From positions 62,276,248-62,340,247 of the forward strand of contig CM043944.1 in the NCBI GenBank assembly GCA_014529385.2: a stretch of 64,000 nt of DNA, in the 5' to 3' direction. Shown one piece after another: positions 44,501 to 56,540 of the stretch. The notes beneath the pieces are model-generated. The model saw only the letters and a program-made list of their open reading frames with translations, did not search any database and was not told the origin of the DNA. The DNA is from Adiantum capillus-veneris. Its lineage: Eukaryota; Streptophyta; Polypodiopsida; Polypodiales; Pteridaceae. Position 1 is the first letter of the stretch. Every line of letters begins with the position of its first letter. The translations under genes and the position numbers were made by a program.

Positions 44501-47500
44501 CTCTCGTGCATCTCTCCCCCATTTGGCACATATGGTAATGCCCCACTAGTTGGGCTACTTAGATGAATATGTACAGTTCTGGGGGTTTATGCTCGTTTGC
44601 CAAGGCAAGAGCCTTTTGAATAGGAACCGGATTACCTAATTGCTAATCCCCCACAGGTACGCATAATTCAATCGCGAAAGATTGCGACTTTCTCGCGTGA
44701 AAACTCGTTCAATTCACAGGGGAACTGTCCCATTGCGTGCGGGAGCCCTTGGCACACGCGTAGGTGTGTTCGCTCCGCTAAAAACGATCCGAAACAGGAA
44801 ATTACAGCCCGCTGTGTTTTTCTGTAGGTTTAGGGTTTCGCACCTAAACTGCAAGGGAACACTAGGGGAGCCTTGTGAGAGCCTTGGGATGCGTGTACAA
44901 GCTTTTGGACACCCGGCAGTGAAAAACAGAGAATTATAGCACGCTAAATTTCTGTGACAGCACACCAGAGAGCTTCCAGATAGTGAGGGAATCCGTCCTG
45001 GACAGGTACTTTTGACTTGCATGGAATTTTGCGCCATTATGTTGCCAAAATCAGGTCGGAAACTTGCGTTTTCAGCCCTTGCCAGGTTTGGACAGCTTTG
45101 TGAAAGCTTGTACTAAGGGCTTGGATCGTCTACTTTAAATTGATTAAAGAAATACTGAAAGGGGCGCCAGTCTTTGGGGCCTACAAGGTGTCGGTCTCGT
45201 GTGCGCAGTGACGTTCTAGCCGCTGGACTCAAGTGCTGAGTCTCTCTCTTTTCCATCAGTACTCTGTGTGTAATTAACAGGTTGTAGATTTCGTACTGCC
45301 CTTTATTGTGTACAGGCCGGTTATAGATAGAGTGTAGCGGCGAGGGTGAGAGGCTCACAACCTTCGGGTCTTGGAAAAAAATTGCTCTGATACCAATGTG
45401 AGGATTAGTGGTGCTAATCCTATAATTAAGACTAAAACTTCATACTTAAGATGAAGCTGAGACTCAAGAGATTGAATATGTGTTTGATTGATTGAATGAA
45501 TGCCTGAAAACTGAGTACAATAGGCTCCTTATATAGGAGACGAAGAGGCACAAATGAAAAGACACGTCTCATGGTGAAGAGATATGACTGTAGACGTAAA
45601 GACACATGCTTTCGGCGAAGAGCTGCAACCATTGGACGAAGAGTCGCAACCGTAGAGCGAAGGGGCGTGACCAGTCGTCGAAGGAGTGTGGCTTTTGGCG
45701 AAGAGGCATGTCTCTTGAGGGAAAGGTCGTGACCATCCAAGCGTAGGGGTCCTCCTTGGCATGGCACTTTGCATATCTGCAACTAGGAGTAGATGTAATA
45801 CTGTAACATAGTCACAGTCTTGACAAAATCTATACAGCTGCCATGTCATCAGCCTCTACGCAAAATTTGGGCCTTTGTTGTATTAATGAAGGGTTTAGGC
45901 CCCTCGGCCAAGTTTTGTAAGTTGGTAGAGTTCCTAATCCCCCTTTTGGGAAAATCTTGCAAGTTTGGCAATACTACTTCTTTTGCTTCTTTTCGCTAGG
46001 GTCTAGGCCCTCGGCCAATTCTTGTCCTCTAGGCCATGCCATATCATCACTTTGTGACATACCCCTCTCTTGAAAGAATTGTAATTTCCCTCGATTCTAC
46101 CTGCAAAACAGACATAGGACAAAAACTAGTTCAGTAGACACTGACTCTTAAGTACCGACGTACTAGACCACACATATCCAACACTTGCACGAAGGCGACA
46201 TTCTCATCACATTCACATCACTATCCCCGATGAGATCTTAGATGAGAATCATGATCACTATAACTTATTTGCAATCACATCCATACTACATTGATCCTTG
46301 ACGGATGTCTTGATCTACTAAAATTTTGTTACTATCACATTCACATCACTTGTGCTAATTTTTCCAATTTAATGTTTCTTTTAGTGCTAGGCTTCATTAT
46401 GGTTGAGTCTACCCTTGATCTCCGGAGTCACGACAGAAACTTAATATGCTGAACATTGTGTTGATGTATGCTCATGTGTGTGTGCATGTGGTGTGTGTTG
46501 TGTTTGGGAGCATATGTTAGTACCTAGTTACACCCACTATTGTGGGCATTGATGACGTTAGTGGGGATGTCGTGGTGTTTAGTCAATACTATCCATGATG
46601 GAGCTGATGGTTATATTGTCTTGTGGGTGACTACCATGGGTCTATACCTTGCACTTCCCCTTAAGGGTGAATCTGGGCTTATCTTAGATTCATGTAGGTA
46701 TATTTTTTAGTCGTATAGTGGAGATGTAAACTTCACATCGTGAAGTTTCCGTTCGAGTCACGACCAATTGATATTGTGCTGATTCTTTGTATCTTTTGTG
46801 GTGCCCATGTCCTATCAACTATCTCATTTTTGTGCTATTTTTTCTGATGTAATGCTTTTTTAGTGCTAGGCTGAGTTTGCCCTTGATTTCTGGAGTCGTT
46901 ATGGCTGAGTCTACCCTTGATATCTAGAGTCATGATAGAAATTCAGTACGCTAAATTTTGTGTTGATGTATGCTCATGTGTGTGCGCGCGTGTGGTGTGT
47001 GTTGTGTTTGATAGCATATGTTAGTACCTAGTTCTACAACCACTACTGGGCACTGATGACGTTTGTGGGGATGTCGTGGTATGTAGTCAATACTATGCAC
47101 GATGGAGCTGCCGGTTATATTGTCTTGTGGGTGACTACCATGGTTCTATAACTTGCACTTTCCTAGGCTTATCTTGAATTCATCTAGGTATATATATATA
47201 TATACCTAGATATAGATAGATAGATAGAACCACGACGCCGTTCTTGTGGTACCAAGGGATTCCTTAAAGCACGTCACACTTCTCTAGAGGCATGATATAG
47301 AAGTCCTCGTTCCCTACATACCTCTGACAATGCAACTGAAATTTGCCTGTGCAGGTGTAATGGCAACATCTTGCCTTGGTGCCGCTAGAATTGCCTCCAT
47401 TAGTGGTTCCATATCCTCTAGTGTGATTCCAAGTTGAGCCGCCAATTTAGTCGAGATGAAGTTGGTCTTGGCTCCTCCGTTGAAGAAGATGAGGACTTCC

Positions 47501-49942
47501 TCATCACATACTTTGCCTCATGCTTTGTAGAGCTTCGTACTCTCGTCCATAGTTACATGGAATGGCTATTTTCAGGTCTCCATTCCTCGTTCCCATTCCA
47601 ACTTCCCGTTCCAAATTTGCCTTCTACGTTTTAAACCTGAGTGTCCGTAACAGGGAATGGCATTTCATGCCCATTACTGTTCCCTGTTCCTCGATCCAAT
47701 TTCCCGTTTTGGGTAACCGAACTCTTGTCAAAGTCCGGAACCAAAAATCCCTCTGTCTTTCCTTTCTTTTCTCTATACTAATGGATTGACCAGTATTTTG
47801 TTGTATGAATTTATGATAGGAATTCCTGAAAATGAAAATGATTGATTTGTACTTTACTTTGTTTGAGTGTAGGAGCTGAAAGAAGAAATGACTGCAGCAT
47901 TTCGGTCTCATAAATCTCTATAGACATGATTGCAGTAAGGATTAGTTAATCGGGCATCCGTAAGGTCCGGAATGGTTCTAGATACGATTACTAAATACGT
48001 TGCCAATGGACATGGTCTGAGATTTGGAATGAATTTGTCTATAATTTGTCATGTGATGTCGTGTGATGTCTTGTGATGTGACTGTCGTTTTGTACAAGTC
48101 CTAGATGTGTCGTGTCTAGTGCGTCGGTACTAATAGTCAGTGTCTACTAAGACAGTTTATGGCCTATGTGTGTTTTGTAGGTGTAATCGAGGGCGATTAC
48201 AATTCTTTCAAGAGGGGGGCATGGCATAAACAGGTGACGTGGCAGAGCCACCCGGACATACACACACACAGAGCCACCCGGGAAATGCACTCACATGCTG
48301 ACGTGGCAGCGTACGGAATCCCGCAAAACACGTTGACAAGTTGACGTGGCAGCGTACGGATCTCCGCATAACATGCTGACTTGCTGACGTGGCAGCGTAC
48401 TGATATTTCCGCAAATTACGCTGACTATTTTTAGCAGCTTTTGAAGACGAGTAGCTTTTGGAGAAGTTTTTTTTTGAGTTGAAAACTTTTGGGGCTCTGC
48501 TTTTGGGCATCCCTTGTAAGAATAAATAAGCCAAAGATCCTCACTCTGCAGGGCATCTGGACGCAGAGACTGAGAGTGAGCACCCGCGGGCTCTTTGTAC
48601 TTTGCTCACAGATTAATATAAAAATAAATATTGAAAGGGGTGCCAGTCTTTAGGGTCAATACCTCTTGGCACGGAACTACGCCGGGCCGTGTCGTCTCTT
48701 GTGAACTGTTTTGAAGTAAATCTTTGCTGAGTCGCGGTAGAATCTTGACTTGGGGTGTCCAAGTTTGTTACAAATACTGTTGCAATGTAAACACCGACCA
48801 ACCGAGTTACTAGGTAGACTTACTACTGTCACAGAATACAAGCCTTGGTGACTCTGCCTTGCGAGCAAGTGCGACCACTCGAATAGTCCTATCGTGAAAA
48901 CATTGCGGGTGCTCGGAGGTATTTCCACTGGTTGCTTGTCGACGGAAGTGGATGCACGCTACATGCGAATGCGAATGCAGAAGAGGGTCAGGGATCCTTT
49001 CTCCAACTCCTTCCATTTCCGCATACAAGGCAAGAAGATCTTGGTAATTACCAAGATCTGGATTTCCGTGTATCCGATGTCGATCTTCTTTCAAAGACAT
49101 AGCGATGAAGATGGGAGTGCGCTTGATGCGCGATGGACTAAGGGTGGGAGTAGTTAATAAGTTTGGGAAGAGGTGGTTCACTTGCGGTAAAATGCATTTA
49201 TGCCGACTGATTGTACTATGCAAGAGAGGGTATGCAACTATGACCAGCTTGGACATGCACGTCATGCTAGAGGCTCACAAGGGTGGCAGGCTAGGTCCTA
49301 AGCTAAGACTGGCACTAGACTACAACAGAAGCTTGTCCACGTGGCTCAAGTGAAGTGCGCACGTGACAAGGTGTATGTGTAGCAACCTCCTGGGTTCTTG
49401 GATTTGGATTTCAGTTACATGGTTTGTAGGTTGCTAAAGGCTCTCTATGGCCTGAAGCAAGCCCCTCAAGCGTGCCAACTCAAAATGGAGCGCAGGGCCC
49501 GTGAGAGTGGACCAGGCTGCAGCACCCCAAGTGTACTGTCGAGCTGTGGAAGGAGCCGGCATCAGCCGAAGAACTCCAAGCCAAACTTGCTGTGCCATGG
49601 GGCAGTCCCACAGACAGTGCTGCTGACTCTCCAAAGCATGGCCACAAGCTGCACAAGTTGCCGAAAAGCTTCTCCCCTAGTGTTTTTCCTTGGCAGCCTT
49701 CTCCAGCGTTTTTGATGATCAGCCTTGGTGTGCTTTGGTGGCAGCCATGGGCACTGGGCAGCACATGCAGATGCTCCTTACTAGGGGTGATGGGCAGCAG
49801 ATATACTCCTTCGAGTCTTCCCGTCAGGGCAGCCCATTCTGTGGCCATCGTCGTCAGAGGTAGAGCACTTTCTCGTATGTGCAGGCCTAGAAGAGAAGAG
49901 ATTTCTACCATCTCTAGAGGGCAGCCACACTGGCAGCCTTGA

Positions 49943-49994
<52 letters not shown>

Positions 49995-50255
49995 ACTACT
50001 GCCATTTGCTATGTGACCAAGGGTGTTCTTGAGAAGCCTGAATGGATGGACCCAAGGGACACACAACTACTACTACTACTGCCATTTGCTCCTGCAAACG
50101 AGACCACTGACACAGCCTCAATATGGGCTAGGACCCCAACACTGATCCTCCTCCTAGTAGTAGTTGTGTGTACCTTGGGTCCATCCATTCAGGCTTGTCA
50201 AGAACGCCTTGGTGACTTGAATGAGTAGTTTGTTATCAGCGTGGAGAGCCTTTCC

Positions 50256-50299
<44 letters not shown>

Positions 50300-50580
50300 G
50301 CACGACATGGGAGACGCCGTGTACGACTATTTAGAGAGGTGGACATTGATGAAGCTCTTTAGCGACCAATGCAATACTTTCTCGGACAACGCCCGATGCC
50401 GGGCATCCTCGGGCATGGATGATGATGATGATGATGATTTTCAGTTTGATGATTTTAGTCTCACTTTACTTCATTTTATGTTTGTACCCAGACATTGGAT
50501 TAGATCCACAAGGATTGTATCAGTTTGGTCTCATAGGTCATTTTGGCCTTTTGAAGACGTTTAATATAACATTTCATTTC

Positions 50581-50641
<61 letters not shown>

Positions 50642-53600
50642 AATAGGAGTTCGAGCAGCCCCCACAACATAACCACACCAGAGGCACCAGAGGCATACTG
50701 CTTGATCGGGCGATAGAGTTGGGGCGGTCCCGTTGCCCACGGACGAGGGGGCCCTCTCGATATCGACGCAGATTGCGACAGAGGATCCATACCATACTGG
50801 CGCGACATAGGAGCCGTCCTGGATACTGATGTATATGTATATGATGCCTCGACTATCAGAGAGCTCCATTGTATCAGCTCACCCTTTGTATTTCCTATTC
50901 CCTTTGTAATAGCTTTCACCCCACCCCTACCCACTATTTTATTTTCTTTTCAGTTCTTTATACTTTTTGTACCCAGACCTAGTATTAGATTCACCACATT
51001 TAACCTTTTGGTCTCATAGGTCATTTTGGCCTTTTGAAGATGTTAATATTACCCAGAATGTCGATCGGGATAGGCTTCATGCTACTGCTATATTGTATCA
51101 TGGTGACACTTATCCCCACTTTGTACCTTTATGGCATGATACCATTGCTCAGCCTACCAGCCACCCATAGGAGTCGGTAGCACTCCTATCATTTCTTTGT
51201 TTGTAGTTTTCTTGTTTGTACCCAGACTTGGTACTAGACTCATCATTGTAATCAGTTGGTCTCATAGGTCATTTTGGCCTCTTGTAGACGTTAATATATC
51301 ATTTCATTTCATTTCATTATTTCTCTCTCTTATTCTTAGATGTCCCGTCTTTCTACCTCTAGTGATCTCTCTTCTCCACAATTGCCTTGTTCATGTATGT
51401 GGCTTTGCAGGTGTTCTTTAACTATTATCAAGAGTTGAGCCAGATCAGAGTCGAGGTGTTCACTAGATTGGAGGCCAGCTCTAGTCTTCATTGCATCTTT
51501 TACCGCCTATTTTGATAGATAGGCCTAATTATAAAATGAGCCTAACATCAGAGAGAACATGGTGGAGAATGCGGAGAGATGGAGAGTAAGCAATGAAGGC
51601 AACTAGGCACAATGACATTAGGTGGCAACTAGGCATGGCTACAAAGTGGGTGCTAAGCACCTTTGGGCGCATTACCTAATCAAGTTCAATGTGTGCATAG
51701 GTTCCTTTATATAGACATAGAATGAGCTATAGATATTGGGTTTAGAAGTTTCTAGGCTATAAAGCTAGTAGAAGGTGCTAGAAGTTTTTCTTATTAGATG
51801 CCTTTGACATATGGAATATTCTGTGAGGATGGCATACTCCTTGGAATCTTGAATATTCCACTAATTAAGGGTATCTTCCCTGTAGAACCATGACTCGTCT
51901 CTTTCCACATTGAACCATGACTCATCTCTTTCTACAATTGAGCATATGGAAAATATGAAATCGCTCTCTTATTGGAGAGACCACTCACTTAATTTGTATA
52001 CAGATGGTACATTGACCTCACTTTTATAGGTTTGGAGCTAAAAGAAACTCAGAAAAGCGATTGCTAAAAACAACTTATCCAATAAAAAGCAGCTCCTGCA
52101 CAAATCAGCCCATGTAGGGCAGCTGCTAGAAGCATATGTGATAGGACTGCTACATCAGCAGCTTGCAGCTGTTCAGGCCTCCCACATCATCACGCGTCCC
52201 TGCAGTATTGCGATGTCATCACGGCAGCCATACAGCAGTGCCACATCATCAGCTTATGTGCACAGCAGTTCGTCTGCTCTGCTGCACGTTATCATTTGAT
52301 GATGGGGAAGGATATAATGTGGAGGTTCTCCCAATGATATGTTAACTATTAGCGAGAGTCATGCTTACTGTGCCTGCAAGCAATCCCAGAGGCAATGTCT
52401 AACACAAGGTGGCTGCACGGTATGTGTACTAAAGACTTAACTGCCAATCAGGGTCCCCTGGAAAGCTACCAACCATTGAAACATTGTGATTCAATTTGGG
52501 TGGTGGTGGCCCTAGACATGATTTTGGAAGTCAGAGAGGAAGATTGCGGATAGCCCTCTGTGCCCCCAATGCTCTGTTTCAGCCTGACATCACCATGATG
52601 TGTTGTCAAAATATATGATGTCTCTATCTAGGTGCATACTGGAAAAAGGGGCCCCAGGGTGGTTTGAAGGGCTTCCTCCAAACTGCTCATCATTACTCCA
52701 GTCTAGGCATGCAAGAGGTTGGGTCTCTTAAGCCCAAGGTCGCTGGCTGGTACCAGAGATCTCCACTGGATCTGGCTCAACCAGCTATGTGCGGTCACAG
52801 TAATCCTCTGAAATGTTAACTCTTTCCTCCTGGACTCTAGCAGAATCCTGCCCCTGCTCTGCACCTCACATGCACAGACTGCAATTGACATCTTTATTGA
52901 GAGGAGCTTCCATCCACGATGAAGCAGATTTCCCAGAAGGAATATGGTAGTCTGCTCGGATCACCTCGTCTTTAGGATTTGAATGCTTATACTGAAAAGG
53001 GTCACAACCATAGATATGTTTCTTGAGATGTTACATGTGATTGGTATAGTTTCTTTGAGTGGTAGAAACGGTTTCTTTGTCAAGTTAGGTAGATAATAAC
53101 ATTTGTGACATGCTAGAAATTTAACTGCGTGTAAAAATTGAACAAAGTGGCTGATTCCTTTTCCATCTGGAAAGAATCAGGTTCAGCTCATCGTTCTTTC
53201 GGCTACTTGGACCGGGTGACCTGTAATGACTATCAAATCTGCATTTTTTGTGTTCTTTTGAGCAAGAAATCTCTCCGAAGTAAGCATCTGTAAACTGATG
53301 AAATGAGCTTGATTAAAACTGGTGCACCTGTAGGTACCATTCACATTTATACACAAATGGTACTCTGTGCGACCTTACAAACGAGCCAAGAGAGACCGAG
53401 GTATGTGAAGGCCAAATTGAAGGATTCTGGTGGTGTATGAGTAGTTCTTGTCACATGTACTTTGCAAAATTTACCCGTATTTATTCCTGAAATTTGTAGG
53501 TGAGATTTATATGCTCAGATACAGGAATTAATATGATCAGCTCGATTACAGAGGTTTCAACATGCAAATACATGCTCGTCTTCAGTACTCCGATTCTTTG

Positions 53601-56494
53601 CAAACATCCGTGAGTTACAACATGACTTGTTGCATTCTATTTTCTGTAGCCCGTCTCTCTTTTTATTGTTCATTATTTAAAGGTGAAGTACCTGTTTTTA
53701 TCGTTCTTTATCTGAAGAGGATGTACTTTTTCTGATAAAAGTGACGCGATGATGTCTATTGCGTGAGGAGGTCATTTGTTCTCCTGATAAATAGACTTTT
53801 TTCTTTGAGGAATCAATTAGGTAGGGAGTCAAATGTGTGTTCAGATGTTGATAGCTTGTGCACATGGTTGAGAACTTCTGGTGCTGATTCAATCACGTGT
53901 CCCATTGGCTTTTACACCTTCACCTTTAGGACTGCCATTGGGCATCTGCTCTCACAAGTTTGTTTGTTTGACCATTTGACTGCTTGTTGGCCTTTCTGCA
54001 GTGTAGTTCCCTTTTTCTTTATTGTGTGGTTTATGCTAGTTCTTGAATATCGCTTGTAAAACAAACATCTGGGAATGTTACTAGTTTTGCGAGTATTGTG
54101 AGGAGCCTGGTTTTGGCAACTGTTGGAATCTGCTTTATGGTGATGGGTCCATGGCAGACAACTTTTTCACAGTGCTTTGCATACACTTCTGTATGAGAGG
54201 TGCAAATAACACCACTGCATTCTGCGTTCTCTTTTTCAAAAGTGTAGTTTGAGACAAGGAATTAAGGATGTTATCACTGCTGCATGTTTGAAAGTAACGA
54301 TTTTCTTTCGTCATGTGTGTGTGTGTGTGTGTGTGTCTGCATGCCACGTAGATCAGTAGCATTCATACACAGCTGCCTGGCTGGCTTTGGATTCCTCACG
54401 GCACTTGACAGCATAGGGAGATACGTCGTGTTTGTATGTTTAGGTGGCAGCGTGGTTTCTCTATGGACAGGCTCCCCTCCTTCCAGTATTCTCTAGATGC
54501 ACCCTCTCTCACACACGGAGGGAGGTCATTAGACTTGTACGACAGGATTTATTTCAGTTGGATACCCAGAGGACATGGATATAGCCTAAATAGGAGCTGG
54601 GCACAAAGACAACTACATACAGAGAGCATTTTATCCAGCTCATAGAGGATGGGTTGGCTACATTGACACTCACTTGTCCCATGGCTTACGATGTGCTATT
54701 GGACAGATTCGGAACATCTTCAGATCAGTTGGAGATTGAGACTAGCCGATTTCAAGGCATATCAGCTGAGACCAGGTTTTGCCAGCTGTATTAGAGAGAG
54801 CGAGAGACCAAGCTCCACTATATATGCTAGTGTACAACATACTAGAAGATACGTGGCCGCTTTCACTCTCTTTAAAGAGGGTTTTGGGCCTCTATCTAGA
54901 GTGGGATCAGAGACTATCTAGAGTGGGATCAGAGATGTCTTGGACTCTTTATCTAGTGAAGATTCAACGATATCGAGTAGGGTTATTGAGAGAGTGAGGC
55001 TCACAGGCTGGGAGACACATCTAGGGATAGGTCACAATGTTCTTCCATCTAGAGATTGAGAAGGTTGAATCTGGTGCACTGCGGATTGCACAAGAGGGGA
55101 GCCACTTCACTCCTTTGTCATAGATTGCCTAGATTGAATAAAGTCACTAATTTCTCATTGAGATTTTAGGGATACTAAGAGGCGGACAGTATTTTGTAGA
55201 ATGAATTTATGAAAATATGTACACTAAATTGGAAACTGAACATGCTTTTTCATGTGTGTATTGTTAGAGTATGTGTTGAAAAGATGAAATGTCTGCAACA
55301 TTTTATTTGATGAATGATTTGAACTTAGCGCATCTAGACATCTGTTAGAGATCAACGAGATCTAAATGTAATGGCTAACTGAATGTGAAATGGACGTGAG
55401 TCTAGTACATCAAGATTTCTATCTACATGAGATGATTGGATACTGTTGTGAGTGCATCAAGAGTTCCGGAAGGATGAAATGGCTACACAGGAATCTACAT
55501 GCATCAAGAGTTCTGGACGGGATGTAGTGGCTAGATTGAATGATTGAAACACAATGTTCAGTGTGAACCAAGTGTGTGATTTGTGAACTGCATGCTTTGT
55601 GAATGTACTGTCTTGTGGGGATAGTCATGGGCATGATTTGCTTCAATTGTGAAAAGAAAGGATATGAATTTGATAGTAACAAGTAGTAGATCAAGATATC
55701 CGTAAAAAGATCAATGCGGTCTGGATGAGATTGCTAAATCTATTACAATGATCATGATTTGTATTTGAGACCCTCGACGGAAATGTGATTTGATCAGTGT
55801 GACTGATGTCTTTGTAGAAGTGCTGGCTTTGTGGAGTGTGGTGCTCGTGTGCACAGAGTTAGTGTTTATTGAAGAATATTTTGCAGGGTAATCGAGGGCG
55901 ATTACAATTCTTTCAAGAGGGGGGAATGCCATAAGTTGGTAACGTGGCGTGCCCAACTGAGGAACTACAAGGGGTTAGAGTTTTTAACTCTTAACCTAGA
56001 AGAACTACAGAAGTTGTGGCCGAGGGGCTTGAAAAGGGGTTAGGATTTTAAAAACCCAACCCACCAACTTAAACTTACAGAGCACCGGCCGAGGGGCTTG
56101 AAAAGGGGTTAGGATTTTAAAAACCCAACCCACCAACTTAAAGAACTTACAGAGCACCGGCCGAGGGGCCTAAACTCTAAATTATCAAAAGCTTGAGGTC
56201 AGGGACAGATTTGAGCGATTTGCGCTGAGGGTGACATGGGGCATTGCTGTACGGATTTTGGCGATTTGCGCTGGCAGATAGCGCATGATTTTGAGAGCAA
56301 TTGCTTTTGGTGTCCTAGTGCTTTTGGGGCTCTTCTTTTTCGGCGTCCCTTGTACTGTTTATAAGGACCCTTGGGGTCAGTCTAGAGAGCATTGGACCCT
56401 CGGGGAGTTGCACCTTTGCAAAGCAACAATAATAAAGAAATACCGGAAAGGGTGCAAGTCTTTGGGACTAGTGCATCTGTGGACGGAACTCCAC

Positions 56495-56540
<46 letters not shown>

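Larger units (their letters stand above)
38751..45825 (-). mobile_element. Non-autonomous LTR element F, interrupted by a copia element
   Basis: On the - strand: 5' LTR 45825-45397, primer site 45395-45384, internal region 45383-43846, purine tract 43845-43833 (AAATGGGAGGGAA), and 3' LTR 43832-38751 with the copia element inside it. The 1.5-kb internal region has no gag or pol domain. It does contain the R motif of A/B LTRs at 45146-45181, outside any LTR. F sits in the LTR of G with a near-perfect 5-bp duplication. Confidence 0.82.
37556..53333 (+). other. Giant OS9 intron, 15.8 kb, filled with transposons
   Basis: Donor GTGAGT after exon 5 and acceptor CACCTGTAG before exon 6. The flanking exons share one arginine codon (CG|G). 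Most of the length is retrotransposons G, F, the copia element and the H 3' end, then a LINE fragment, hairpin and microsatellites. 37556-38379 and 51430-53333 hold little recognisable sequence apart from U3-like pieces with CCACATCATC at 52184, 52211 and 52241. Confidence 0.88.

Noticed and set aside
50500-50934. 144-codon - strand frame ending in an Arg-Glu repeat
   Set aside because: A large part is the (GA)n tract read as RERERE; the rest matches nothing recognised.
54691-54921. Frame in the last OS9 intron considered as an additional exon
   Set aside because: The OS9 protein is already continuous in phase across this intron, and the frame lies just before a B-type 3' UTR.
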